This document shows, piece by piece, positions 1 to 11,261 of a stretch of 64,000 nt of DNA. Under the pieces are notes generated by a model. The model did not search any database and was not told the origin of the DNA. It saw only the letters and a program-made list of their open reading frames with translations. Position numbers and translations under genes: made by a program. Source of the stretch: Planctomycetota bacterium (GTDB taxonomy: Bacteria > Planctomycetota > Planctomycetia > Planctomycetales > Planctomycetaceae); NCBI GenBank assembly GCA_014584345.1, contig JACTNB010000019.1, forward strand, positions 248,001 to 312,000. The letters are read 5' to 3'. Numbering within the stretch: position 1 is the stretch's first letter; every line of letters begins with the position of its first letter.

Positions 1-199
1 CGACGACAAAATCGCCCGCATCGACCCCGCCACGGGACGCGTCGTCGGCTGGATTGACCTCAAGGGCCTCAAGCCCAGAAGTTTACTGCTGAACCGGGAA
101 GCGGTGCATAATGGCATCGCCTACGACCCGAAATCCCGTCGTATTTTTCTGACGGGCAAGAACTGGCCCACGTTGTACGAAGTGGAAATTGTCCCCTGA
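1..199 (+). CDS. Glutaminyl-peptide cyclotransferase, C-terminal fragment
   Basis: The reading frame is open from base 2 to a TGA at 197-199 and is cut by the window edge. The visible 65 residues carry the C-terminal blade of the glutamine cyclotransferase family: IARIDPATG, then GWIDLKGL, then HNGIAYDPKS and LTGKNWP. These enzymes are exported beta-propellers that convert N-terminal glutamine to pyroglutamate. The start and most of the protein lie outside the window. The call rests on the conserved IDP.TG...WIDL...NGIAYDP...TGK.WP pattern. Confidence 0.8.
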   Translation, partial: DDKIARIDPATGRVVGWIDLKGLKPRSLLLNREAVHNGIAYDPKSRRIFLTGKNWPTLYEVEIVP

Positions 200-296
200 C
201 AACGGGAAAACGCCTGTTCGCGACGTCTCTCCCCCAAAGCAGCCTCGCTCGTGATTGGAATCTCTTCGCATCGATACGGTTTGGAAAGTTAGCCTG

Positions 297-1019
297 GTGA
301 ATTTTCTCCTTATGAACGTGCTCACGCTGGCACAGCAGGCCCCGGCGGCCTCCGTCAGTCTGGACTGGCGCCGCCTGCTGGAAGCGGGAGGCTATGTCGG
401 TTACGTGATTATTGGCCTCAGCGTCATCATGGTGGCGCTGGTGATTCAACAGTCATTTACCCTGCGCAGGGGCAACCTGATGCCGCGCTGGCTGGCCGAA
501 CAGGCGCACCAGTTGATCTCGACCGGACGATTCACCGAAGCCAACGAATTGTGCAAGAAGCATCCCTGTTTTCTGGGAGACATGCTGCAGGCGGGCCTGT
601 CGGAAACGGAGATGGGATACCAGCAGATCGAAAAGGCCCTGGAGGATGCAGCGGCCGAACATTCCGCGCGCATGATGCGCAAGGTCGAATACCTCAACGT
701 GATAGGCACCATTGCCCCGATGCTGGGATTGCTGGGGACGGTCTGGGGCATGATTCAGGCGTTTCTCAAGTTTGAATCGCAGGTGAGCCCGTCAGTGGCG
801 GAATTCGCGCCGGGCATTTCGCACGCGTTGATCACCACCCTGATGGGCCTGAGCGTGGCGATTCCCGCGCTGGGGGCATTTGCGATTCTGCGAAACCGCG
901 TGGATGAACTGGTTTCCGAAACCTCCCTGCTGGCGGAACAAGTCTTTGCCGGTTACAAGCGGTGGAAGTTGCGGCGCAAGACTCAGGCAGTCGGCAGTGA
1001 TCGCGGGGAAGAAAAATGA
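297..1019 (+). CDS. exbB: MotA/TolQ/ExbB proton channel family protein
   Basis: ExbB/TolQ-type inner-membrane channel subunit that, with ExbD-type partners, uses the proton gradient to energise an envelope process. Three membrane segments are visible at about residues 34-53, 135-155 and 172-198; the conserved stretch IGTIAPMLGLLGTVWGMI is in the second, and the third has the usual TTLMGLSVAIPALGAF pattern. The frame is open from a TTG at 255, but the GTG at 297 has a GGAAAG sequence 8 bases upstream and ATG 312 is also possible. The stop overlaps the next gene as ATGA, so it is co-transcribed with two ExbD genes. No TonB or TolA/TolB gene is seen nearby, so the powered machine is unknown. Confidence 0.85.
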   Translation: MNFLLMNVLTLAQQAPAASVSLDWRRLLEAGGYVGYVIIGLSVIMVALVIQQSFTLRRGNLMPRWLAEQAHQLISTGRFTEANELCKKHPCFLGDMLQAGLSETEMGYQQIEKALEDAAAEHSARMMRKVEYLNVIGTIAPMLGLLGTVWGMIQAFLKFESQVSPSVAEFAPGISHALITTLMGLSVAIPALGAFAILRNRVDELVSETSLLAEQVFAGYKRWKLRRKTQAVGSDRGEEK

Positions 1020-1444
1020 AACCCGCAGTCGCCACACGTTCGCGCACCTTGCGTTTTGCGATCACCCCAATGATCGATATCGTCTTCCTGCTGATTATTT
1101 TCTTCCTGGTCGCGACGCATTTCGTGAAAAGCGAAACCCAGACGCCCGTCGAACTGCCCGAAGCCTCGCTCGCAACCCTTGAGGAAGAAGTCCGGCCTCA
1201 ACGAGTGATCGTAACCGTCTCGCCCGTCGGCGAATACTCGATTGCCGGGCGGGTGGTGACCCGGGCCGAACTGGAAGCAATCCTGCAGCATGCCGAAGCC
1301 CGGGAAACACATGCCAAGGAACGCGAGGTCCGCATTCGAGGCGATCGTGCGACACCTTACGAGTTTGTCAAACCGATTCTGCTCGCCTGTGCTCGTGCAG
1401 GCATCCGCGATGTTTCCTTTTCCGTCATGCCGACCAGCCAATAA
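1016..1444 (+). CDS. exbD: ExbD/TolR family biopolymer transport protein (first copy)
   Basis: 142-residue ExbD/TolR protein. It has a single N-terminal membrane helix (about residues 16-36) with the proton-carrying aspartate in the signature TPMIDIVFLL (Asp21), followed by a periplasmic domain containing an EVRIRGDRATPYEFV segment typical of the family. It overlaps the ExbB stop codon by 4 bases (ATGA). It forms the energising complex with the ExbB-like protein and probably with the second ExbD encoded next. Confidence 0.88.
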   Translation: MKPAVATRSRTLRFAITPMIDIVFLLIIFFLVATHFVKSETQTPVELPEASLATLEEEVRPQRVIVTVSPVGEYSIAGRVVTRAELEAILQHAEARETHAKEREVRIRGDRATPYEFVKPILLACARAGIRDVSFSVMPTSQ

Positions 1445-1542
1445 ATGGAGATGCCCGCGCCCATCCCCTCGGATACCGGATCCCTGCCGCATCCCTCAAC
1501 CGAAAACAATTCCGCGGTTATTTTCATCGAGAGCCATTGATC

Positions 1543-2007
1543 ATGCGCATCCGCACCGTACTGACCCGCGATCGGGAACTGGGCGACAGCCAGACCATGA
1601 CGCCGATGATCGACATCGTGTTTCTGCTGCTGGTGTTTTTTGTCTGCGTTGCCACCGATCGCGTGGTGGAATACAACTTGCCCACGGAACTGGCCTCCGG
1701 GACCGTGCAGGCGCCCCCTCCCCTGCCTCGGGAAACGTGGGTCACCGAAATCCACGTGCTGGTCACGCAATCGGCGGACAGTCCCCATGCGATTATCGAG
1801 ATGAACGGTCGGCGTTTCGAGGATTACACTCAGTTTCAGCAGACCTTGCAGGCGTTGGCGAATGTGTCGCGAGACAGCCCGGTGATTCTGGATATCACAG
1901 AGCAAGTCCGCCTGGGGGATGTCATTCGTATCTACGATGCCGCCCGGGCTGCAGAGTTCCAGTCGATCCACTTCGCCATGAAAGCGTCGGAACTGAATCC
2001 CTCCTGA
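1543..2007 (+). CDS. ExbD/TolR family biopolymer transport protein (second copy)
   Basis: 154-residue second ExbD/TolR paralogue, 98 bases after the first. The N-terminal helix carries TPMIDIVFLLLVFF with the key aspartate at residue 24; the rest is a periplasmic domain ending in a segment similar to the first copy (RLGDVIRIYDAARAAEF). The frame opens at a TTG at 1537, but ATG 1543 gives the normal short cytoplasmic tail. The two ExbD copies differ clearly in sequence, so this is not a recent duplication. Two ExbD genes after one ExbB is a common arrangement in Gram-negative bacteria with specialised Tol/Exb systems. Confidence 0.87.
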   Translation: MRIRTVLTRDRELGDSQTMTPMIDIVFLLLVFFVCVATDRVVEYNLPTELASGTVQAPPPLPRETWVTEIHVLVTQSADSPHAIIEMNGRRFEDYTQFQQTLQALANVSRDSPVILDITEQVRLGDVIRIYDAARAAEFQSIHFAMKASELNPS

Positions 2008-2066
2008 AACGTCAACGCCTCGCCCCTTTCCCGTCCCCCATGCCCCTTGATGCAAGATCCTGTCCG

Positions 2067-2888
2067 ATGCCTGTTCCAAACACATTGCCTCCGCTCTTCG
2101 ACACGCACGCCCACCTGGACGAACCTTCGTTGCTGGCAGATCAACACGGAATCCTGGAACTGGCTCGAACACACGGCCTGGTCGGCATTCTGACGATTGG
2201 CACGACGCTGGCCAGCAGTCGGCACAGCATTGAACTGGCGGCCAGCGAGGAACTGATTTACGCGGCGGTAGGAATTCACCCCAACTACGTTTCGCAAACC
2301 CAGGAGACGGACTGGCCCGAGATCGAACGGATCGCCGAGTCTCCCCGGGTTGTCGCCATTGGCGAAACCGGCCTGGATCACTACTGGAAGCATACCCCCA
2401 TCGATCAGCAGATTGATTATTTTGAACGGCATCTGGCCTTGTCGGCCCGGCTCGGAAAGCCCTTCATCGTCCACTGCCGCGACGCGGACGACGACGTACT
2501 GCGGGTACTCGAACGCCAGGCGCGCACAGGACCTCTCGAGGGGGTGATGCACTCTTTTTGCGGACGCGAGGAAATGGCCCGGCAATGCGTGGACTGGGGC
2601 ATGATGATCTCGTTTTCCGGTATGCTCTCGTTCAAACGCAATGACGAACTTCGGCACATTGCCCGCAGTATTCCTCGAGACCGCATCCTGATCGAAACCG
2701 ACAGCCCGTATCTGGCACCAATCCCCTTTCGGGGCAAGCGGAATCAACCGGCCTACGTAAAACATACCGCCGAAGTGCTGGCGACCACACTGGACCTGAG
2801 TTATGCCGAAATCTGCGCCCTGACCACCGCCAACGCCCTGCGGTTCCTGCATCTCCCCCCGCTGGAAAGTCCGGGCACGGCCCCCTAG
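2067..2888 (+). CDS. tatD: TatD family metal-dependent hydrolase
   Basis: 273-residue TatD-type TIM-barrel metallohydrolase, a family linked to 3'-5' exonuclease activity and DNA repair. Metal-binding motifs are in the expected order: FDTHAHLD (residues 11-18), AIGETGLDHYW (Glu about 100), FIVHCRDADDD (about 135) and ETDSPYLAP (about 210). The frame stays open far upstream through the ExbD gene, but that part has no TatD similarity. ATG 2067 or ATG 2040 is the likely start; neither has a strong ribosome binding site. It follows exbD by 59 bases and may be read from the same transcript. Confidence 0.9.
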   Translation: MPVPNTLPPLFDTHAHLDEPSLLADQHGILELARTHGLVGILTIGTTLASSRHSIELAASEELIYAAVGIHPNYVSQTQETDWPEIERIAESPRVVAIGETGLDHYWKHTPIDQQIDYFERHLALSARLGKPFIVHCRDADDDVLRVLERQARTGPLEGVMHSFCGREEMARQCVDWGMMISFSGMLSFKRNDELRHIARSIPRDRILIETDSPYLAPIPFRGKRNQPAYVKHTAEVLATTLDLSYAEICALTTANALRFLHLPPLESPGTAP

Positions 2889-2945
2889 CCCACATTTCTC
2901 ACTCACTTACCAATGCGGTAAATGTTGCCTCGAAAATGCCCAGAA

Positions 2946-3084
2946 AACTAGCCGCGCCCGTCAGGAAGTGGGCCAGTCGGGCGGTTCCTCAACGAGCACT
3001 CCTTGGGCACAACATCAATCCTGGCAATGCATTGCGACAAACCGGCCCCCAGTCAGGCCCGCTTCCTGACGGGCGCGGCTAGTT
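2946..3084. repeat. Long inverted-repeat element, copy 1
   Basis: Two 29-base arms (2946-2974 and 3056-3084) are reverse complements with a single T/G exception, which would be a G-U pair in RNA. They enclose an 81-base spacer. The arms begin AACTAGCCGCGCCCGTCAGG and match those of a second element at 14776-14924, while the spacers do not resemble each other. The element lies in the 377-base gap between the convergent tatD and glgB genes (2889-3265), where no gene is visible. It could be a bidirectional terminator, a non-autonomous mobile element or a structured RNA. Confidence 0.9.
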
Positions 3085-3265
3085 CGTCGAAGTCAGCAAG
3101 CCTGATTGATTGACCCGGGTGAATAATCCGGGCCAGGGCGGAATTCACGCCCGGTTACGCCAGTACGCTGGGGCACACAACCCGAAAATCAAACCGTAAC
3201 AAAGCACTCGCCGTGCCCTGCGGGAGCGTTATCTGGAACCGTCGGAAATGGCGTTAAACCGTGGA

Positions 3266-5290
3266 TCACGGCAGACGCGGACTCTGTGCCGTGGCGGGGC
3301 CAGAGTATTTCATGATCAGCATGCCCAGGGGAGGCAGGGTGATTTCGATGCTCTGTGGGCGGCCATGGATCGACTTGGGGGTGCTGACCACGCGTCCCAG
3401 ATTGCCGACGTTTGTACCGCCATAAATCTGAGAATCGCTGTTGATGATTTCCTGGTACTCACCCGCCAAGGGAACACCCACGCGATATTTTTCGCGGGGG
3501 ACCGGGGTAAAGTTGAAGATACAGACGAGGATTTCCTCGTCGTTGCGCGCCATGCGACAGAAAGCGTACGTGCTGTTCAAGGCATCGTCCGCGTGAATCC
3601 AGGAAAAACCATCTTCCCGGAAGTCGATTTGATGCAAGGCCGGATGCTCGCGCAGCACGCGGTTCAAATCGCCCACGAAGTTGCGAATTCCATCGTGTTG
3701 CATGTTGCCGACCAGGGCCCAGTCCAGTTCGGAATCGTGATTCCATTCGTGCCATTGGCCCAGTTCGCTGCCCATGAACTGCAACTTCTTTCCGGGCATG
3801 CAAAACTGGTAACCATATAGCAAGCGCAGATTCGCAAACTGCTGCCAGTAATCCCCCGGCATTTGCGACAGCAGCGAACGCTTGCCATGCACCACTTCAT
3901 CGTGCGAGAGCGGCAGCACGAAGTTTTCCGTGAAGGCATAAATCATCCGGAAGGATAACTCGTTCTGGTGATGGGTGCGATGGATCGGATCGCGATGCAG
4001 GTAGTGCAGCGTATCGTTCATCCAGCCCATGTCCCATTTGAACGTGAAGCCCAGGCCACCATCGTACACGGGGCGGGAAACGCCTCCCCAGGCGGTCGAT
4101 TCCTCCGCCAGGGTAATCACTCCCGGAAATTCCCCGTGGACCATGATGTTCATGTCCTTGAGGAACTGGATCGCTTCGAGATTCTCGCGCCCCCCATGCT
4201 GGTTGGGGATCCATTCCCCTTCATTGCGGGAATAATCGAGGTACAGCATGGAAGCCACCGCATCCACCCGCAGGCCATCGATGTGGTACTTATCCAGCCA
4301 GAACCGCGCGCTCGACAGCAGAAAATCCTTCACCTCGTGCCGACCGAAGTTGAAAATATAGGTGTTCCAATCGGGGTGAAACCCCTGGCGCGGGTCGGCA
4401 TGTTCGTACAACGCCGTGCCATCGAACTGACCCAGCGAATGCCCATCCGTCGGAAAGTGTGCCGGGACCCAGTCGATGATCACACCTATGCCTGCCTGAT
4501 GAAATTGATCCACAAAATAGCGGAAATCATCGGGTGTGCCGAATCGGCTGGTCGGCGCGAAATACCCCGTGGTCTGATAACCCCAGGATCCATCGAACGG
4601 ATGCTCGGTGATCGGCATCAGTTCGATATGTGTGTACCCCATCTGCTGAACGTATTCCAGCAGGCTGTGCGCCAGTTCGCGATAGGTAAAGTAGCGGCGA
4701 CCATCCTTCGGGCGTTTCCACGATGCCAGGTGCACTTCGAAGATGGAAATCGGCTGGGACATCCAGTCCACCTTGCGGCGATATTCCATCCAGGATCCGT
4801 CCTGCCAGGTGTACTGATCCAGATCGCATACGATGGATGCCGTCTTCGGCGGAATTTCGCAATAAAACGAATACGGATCCATCTTCTGGAGGATCCGTCC
4901 ATCGTGGGCTTCCAGCGAGTATTTGTAGGTGTCTCCTACCGAAATGCCAGGCACAAAGCCCGACCAGATCCCCTGGTCGCTTCCGTACAGATCGTTCTTG
5001 CCATGGGTCCAATGATTGCGATCACACAGCACGCAGACACGACGGGCATTCGGTGCCCAGACGGCAAATCGCGTTCCCGCCTGTCCTTCGTGAACTACGG
5101 CATGAGCTCCCAGATAGTGGTACATAGTGCAATGCGTCCCTCGTGTCAGTGCCAGCAAATCCGCGGCGTTCCAGTCAATCCGGGTTGGCATGCCCCCCTG
5201 CTCGGGGGAATGTTGCGTCAACCCCACGCTTCCCGTCCCCTGCTTCGAAGCCGTTTGCCCAGCGTGTCCGTGATGTTTCACTATCGACAT
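3266..5290 (-). CDS. glgB: 1,4-alpha-glucan branching enzyme
   Basis: Branching enzyme that transfers glucan chains to make alpha-1,6 branches in glycogen. The N-terminal carbohydrate-binding module (CBM48; GTRFAVWAPNARRV) is followed by the GH13 barrel with DWVPAHFP, the nucleophile Asp in GLRVDAVASMLY (about residue 340), the acid/base Glu in LAEESTAW (about 394) and the transition-state Asp in LSHDEVVHGK (about 461), then a C-terminal beta domain. At 674 aa (or 641 aa from the ATG at 5191) it lacks the extra N-terminal module of longer GlgB forms. Neither start has a convincing ribosome binding site. No other glycogen gene is adjacent. Confidence 0.95.
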   Translation of the reverse strand: MSIVKHHGHAGQTASKQGTGSVGLTQHSPEQGGMPTRIDWNAADLLALTRGTHCTMYHYLGAHAVVHEGQAGTRFAVWAPNARRVCVLCDRNHWTHGKNDLYGSDQGIWSGFVPGISVGDTYKYSLEAHDGRILQKMDPYSFYCEIPPKTASIVCDLDQYTWQDGSWMEYRRKVDWMSQPISIFEVHLASWKRPKDGRRYFTYRELAHSLLEYVQQMGYTHIELMPITEHPFDGSWGYQTTGYFAPTSRFGTPDDFRYFVDQFHQAGIGVIIDWVPAHFPTDGHSLGQFDGTALYEHADPRQGFHPDWNTYIFNFGRHEVKDFLLSSARFWLDKYHIDGLRVDAVASMLYLDYSRNEGEWIPNQHGGRENLEAIQFLKDMNIMVHGEFPGVITLAEESTAWGGVSRPVYDGGLGFTFKWDMGWMNDTLHYLHRDPIHRTHHQNELSFRMIYAFTENFVLPLSHDEVVHGKRSLLSQMPGDYWQQFANLRLLYGYQFCMPGKKLQFMGSELGQWHEWNHDSELDWALVGNMQHDGIRNFVGDLNRVLREHPALHQIDFREDGFSWIHADDALNSTYAFCRMARNDEEILVCIFNFTPVPREKYRVGVPLAGEYQEIINSDSQIYGGTNVGNLGRVVSTPKSIHGRPQSIEITLPPLGMLIMKYSGPATAQSPRLP

Positions 5291-5762
5291 GGTAATCGCA
5301 TTTCATCCTGAAGGCTAATGGGCAGGAACGCACGGAGATCCGTGCATACTTCTTCGAGGCCCATTACAGGTTCCCTTTTTCTCTCGGTGGTTACCATTCC
5401 CCTACGGGAAGGGTCTCCGTCCCCACATACGCGATTTGCTCGGAGGGTATCAGGCCGGAACGCATTCGACAATGGCTGTATGCCTCTATGGGCCTTGAGT
5501 TTGTGAATTCTTATTCGTTGATTCGATATCTCTCGCGGAGATTGCCTCCCTTCCGAAATCGAAACCGCGATAGAATGGTTAGGATTCCCGCGAACCCACC
5601 TGTTTCTCCAGAGTCCATGTTCCCATTCCCGGGTATAACGGGAAAAGTTTGTCTCTGGGAGCATCTCCCGGCACGGAAGCCAGGGACTTCACCCTTGAGA
5701 CGGTCCGCGACAACTGGCTACAGTCAATTCCTCCTGCGCAAAACACCCTCGGAAATGCTCTC
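5291..5762. other. Divergent intergenic region between glgB and the aminotransferase
   Basis: 472 bases without a convincing gene; it must hold the promoters of both flanking genes. A short hairpin (TTCCCG at 5626-5631 pairing with CGGGAA at 5639-5644) is visible. The aminotransferase frame is open back to 5649 but that extension is not protein-like. No clear -35/-10 pair was identified. Confidence 0.5.
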
Positions 5763-7070
5763 ATGTCCAAACATTCAGAAACGTTATCGAAAAGAACCGC
5801 ATTTCACAGCCTCCGCGGAGACTGGGCCTCACGTCAACAGATAGGCTACCTGATGCAGCAGGGGGTGGATTACCCCGATTGTCTCTCCCTGGCTGCAGGA
5901 CTGGTCGATTACGACAGCCTGCCGATCGAGACGACGCGCGAATCACTCGAACGCCTGCTTACCGAACCTCGTCTGGCCCGGCAGGCGTTGCAATATGGCA
6001 CCACCTCGGGATCGAAGGCACTCCGGCAGACCTTGCTCGACTACCTGGCCTTGCTCGATGGCATCACGCCCGGCGAACTCAATATCCCGCCCGAGCGGTG
6101 CCTGATCACAACGGGTTCGCAGCAGTTTCTCGATCTGGTCACGCAGGCACTTTTCAACCCTGGCGATATCTGCCTGGTGGGAGATCCGACGTATTTTGTC
6201 TATCTCAGCACTCTGGAAGCGGCGGGGGTAACTGCCCTGGGCGTTGCCTGCGACCATCACGGAGTCATACCGGCGGCAATCGACGAAACCTTACGGCAAC
6301 TCGAACGGGCCGGGACGCTCGGGCGGGTTAAAATGCTGTATCTGGTCACTTACTTCGATAATCCACGCGGCGTGACGATGACGGAATCCCGCCGACGGGA
6401 AGTGCTCGAATTGCTCGAACGCTGGGAGTCGCACCAGCACATTTACCTGCTTGAGGATGCGGCCTATCGCGAGTTGTGGTTCGAGGCCCCCCCGCCCCCT
6501 TCCTGCCTGTCGCTGGACAGCACCCGCGAACGCGTGATTCTAACGCAAACCTTCTCCAAATCCCTCTCCCCCGGGCTGCGAACCGGGTGGGGAATTTTGC
6601 CCCATAAACTCGTGAAACCGGTGACCGACCTGAAATCGGTGCACGATTTCGGGTCGCCGCATCTGGCGCAGTTTCTCATACTCGATCTCATTCAGACGGG
6701 ACGCTATCAGCAACACACGGCCATGCTCCGGCAGTCCTATCGCAATAAGCGGAATGCCATCTGGAAAGCGCTCGAACAGGAAATTTTCGTACTTCCCGGC
6801 ATGTCCGCCGACTGCCCCGCGGGAGGAATGTACGTTTGGCTGACCATCCCGCCAGGCGGATGCAACACCCGTTTTGAAGGGACATTATTTCCGGAGTGTG
6901 CCCAGCGGGAGAAGGTCATGTTCGTGCCGGGCGAACTGTTTTTTGCAGACCGTTCCCATCCCTCGGCCGACGTCACAATGAGACTCAGCTTCGGGGTACA
7001 AAACGAAAGCAATCTCGCGGAAGGCATCCGGCGACTCGCCCGAGGATTGCGGCAGCAACTCGGGGGATAA
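5763..7070 (+). CDS. PLP-dependent aminotransferase, class I/II (MocR/2-aminoadipate type)
   Basis: 435-residue fold-type I aminotransferase. Visible motifs are LSLAAGLVDYDSLP near the start, TTGSQQFLDLV, DPTYFVYLSTLEAAG, YLVTYFDNPRG, LLEDAAYREL and the PLP-lysine motif SKSLSPGLRTGW (about residue 266), followed by the substrate-carboxylate arginine region VTMRLSFG. It lacks the GntR DNA-binding domain of MocR regulators, so it is a stand-alone enzyme like LysN/2-aminoadipate aminotransferase or a broad amino acid aminotransferase. The substrate cannot be read from the sequence. It converges on queF with a 17-base gap. Confidence 0.85.
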   Translation: MSKHSETLSKRTAFHSLRGDWASRQQIGYLMQQGVDYPDCLSLAAGLVDYDSLPIETTRESLERLLTEPRLARQALQYGTTSGSKALRQTLLDYLALLDGITPGELNIPPERCLITTGSQQFLDLVTQALFNPGDICLVGDPTYFVYLSTLEAAGVTALGVACDHHGVIPAAIDETLRQLERAGTLGRVKMLYLVTYFDNPRGVTMTESRRREVLELLERWESHQHIYLLEDAAYRELWFEAPPPPSCLSLDSTRERVILTQTFSKSLSPGLRTGWGILPHKLVKPVTDLKSVHDFGSPHLAQFLILDLIQTGRYQQHTAMLRQSYRNKRNAIWKALEQEIFVLPGMSADCPAGGMYVWLTIPPGGCNTRFEGTLFPECAQREKVMFVPGELFFADRSHPSADVTMRLSFGVQNESNLAEGIRRLARGLRQQLGG

Positions 7071-7087
7071 CGGGGGATCCTCGCCGG

Positions 7088-7462
7088 TTATTCCTCTTCG
7101 CTCCAGTTTTCGTCGGGATACGAAACCACCACGTTCGTGCGGATACCGCCACGCGGTGTAAACTCGGCCCGCAATTCCATCGAGCGGGGGCTGGTCACGG
7201 CGACCAGATCATCGAGAATCTGGTTCGTCACCTGTTCGTAGAATGCTCCGTGGTTGCGATATTGCTGCAAATACAGCTTCAGCGACTTGAGTTCGAAGCA
7301 GGTTTCGTCGGGAATGTAGACGATTGTCAAAGTCCCGAAATCCGGCTGACCCGTTATCGGGCAGACGGATGTAAATTCGGGACAGATCGTTTCAATCACA
7401 TAATCCCGCTGGGGGTAGGGATTGGGAAACGTTTCCAGCAACTCTCGAAAAGATTCGGACAT
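7088..7462 (-). CDS. queF: NADPH-dependent 7-cyano-7-deazaguanine reductase
   Basis: 124-residue unimodular (type I) QueF that reduces preQ0 to preQ1 in queuosine biosynthesis. The catalytic Cys34 and Asp41 lie in FTSVCPITGQPDF, and the family signature ELKSLKLYLQQYRNHGAF follows. The size fits the short QueF class. It lies 149 bases downstream of the DUF11 gene on the same strand. No preQ1 riboswitch could be recognised in front of it. No other que gene is in the window. Confidence 0.94.
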   Translation of the reverse strand: MSESFRELLETFPNPYPQRDYVIETICPEFTSVCPITGQPDFGTLTIVYIPDETCFELKSLKLYLQQYRNHGAFYEQVTNQILDDLVAVTSPRSMELRAEFTPRGGIRTNVVVSYPDENWSEEE

Positions 7463-7499
7463 GGCGAGTAAAAAGTTCCTCCGGGCAATGGATTCTGCG

Positions 7500-7519
7500 A
7501 AATACGGAAAACCGTATTT
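7500..7519 (-). other. Perfect hairpin upstream of queF
   Basis: An 8-bp perfect stem, AAATACGG (7500-7507) with CCGTATTT (7512-7519), encloses a 4-base loop. It sits in the 149-base gap between the end of the DUF11 gene and queF, 38 bases ahead of the queF ATG. There is no U-run after it on the minus strand, so it is not a clear intrinsic terminator; it may protect or attenuate the transcript. Confidence 0.5.
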
Positions 7520-7611
7520 TAGAGCCTGCCCGAATTTTTCCCACTGTGAATTGTTCCGCCGAGGGGGCCTGCCACAGTCACCCGGAGGAGTTTCGGTTCC
7601 ATCGCCAGGAC

Positions 7612-10746
<3,135 letters not shown>

Positions 10747-11261
10747 ATTAGACGTCAACAACTGAGTGTTACCGCTTCACCCGGCGATTTCAATTGCTCA
10801 CCTGTTGCTGCGAGTGTTAGCAAAAATCGTATTTTTTGCAAAGAGCATTTTTTTTCCGTGGAAATCCTCTTGCCTGTGCGGTTTTTTTAAGGCGGAAATC
10901 AATGATCCGAGACTTTGCGCGAAAAGGGAACGGGATCTGCTCACAAGGAAGTGGACGCGGAATTGTGTCCTTGGCGGGAAAAATAAGTGAACTGTCCACC
11001 GACACCAAATCTGGTCTTAACTGTTTAATCATTAAGTTGTTGCAAAGAAATTAGTGGTAATCTGCTCCAAGAATTTTCAAAAAAATTGCTTCGCATGCGA
11101 ACTTTTTTCAACCAGATCTCGTCCATTTGCGTAGTACTACTTACATAGGGATTTTTCACGAGAGACTGACTCATTTGTTTACTGTTCCGGACACGACGAC
11201 TGGAATTTCTCTCTTGCCGACGAACTTTAAGAAGAAGTGGCCGAGGTGAGGAGAGTTGGTT
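10747..11261. promoter_or_regulatory. AT-rich divergent control region with a 12-bp palindrome
   Basis: 515 bases between the divergent DUF11 and sigma-factor genes, clearly more AT-rich than the flanking genes. It contains the perfect palindrome TTCGCATGCGAA (11090-11101) flanked by an A-run on the left and a T6 run on the right, which could be an operator or a weak terminator. No open reading frame in it looks protein-like. A GGTGAGGAG ribosome site precedes the sigma-factor ATG at 11262. Confidence 0.5.

Noticed and set aside
1290..2888. Long continuous frame that includes tatD and extends through an ExbD gene
   Set aside because: Only the last 273 residues match TatD; the upstream part is a second frame of the ExbD region.
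3968..5311. 447-residue frame on the plus strand across glgB
   Set aside because: It is antisense to the well-supported glgB gene, has no recognisable motif and is a codon-bias shadow.
7463..7611. Possible preQ1 riboswitch upstream of queF
   Set aside because: No preQ1-I consensus loop or pseudoknot pattern was found; only a simple hairpin is present.
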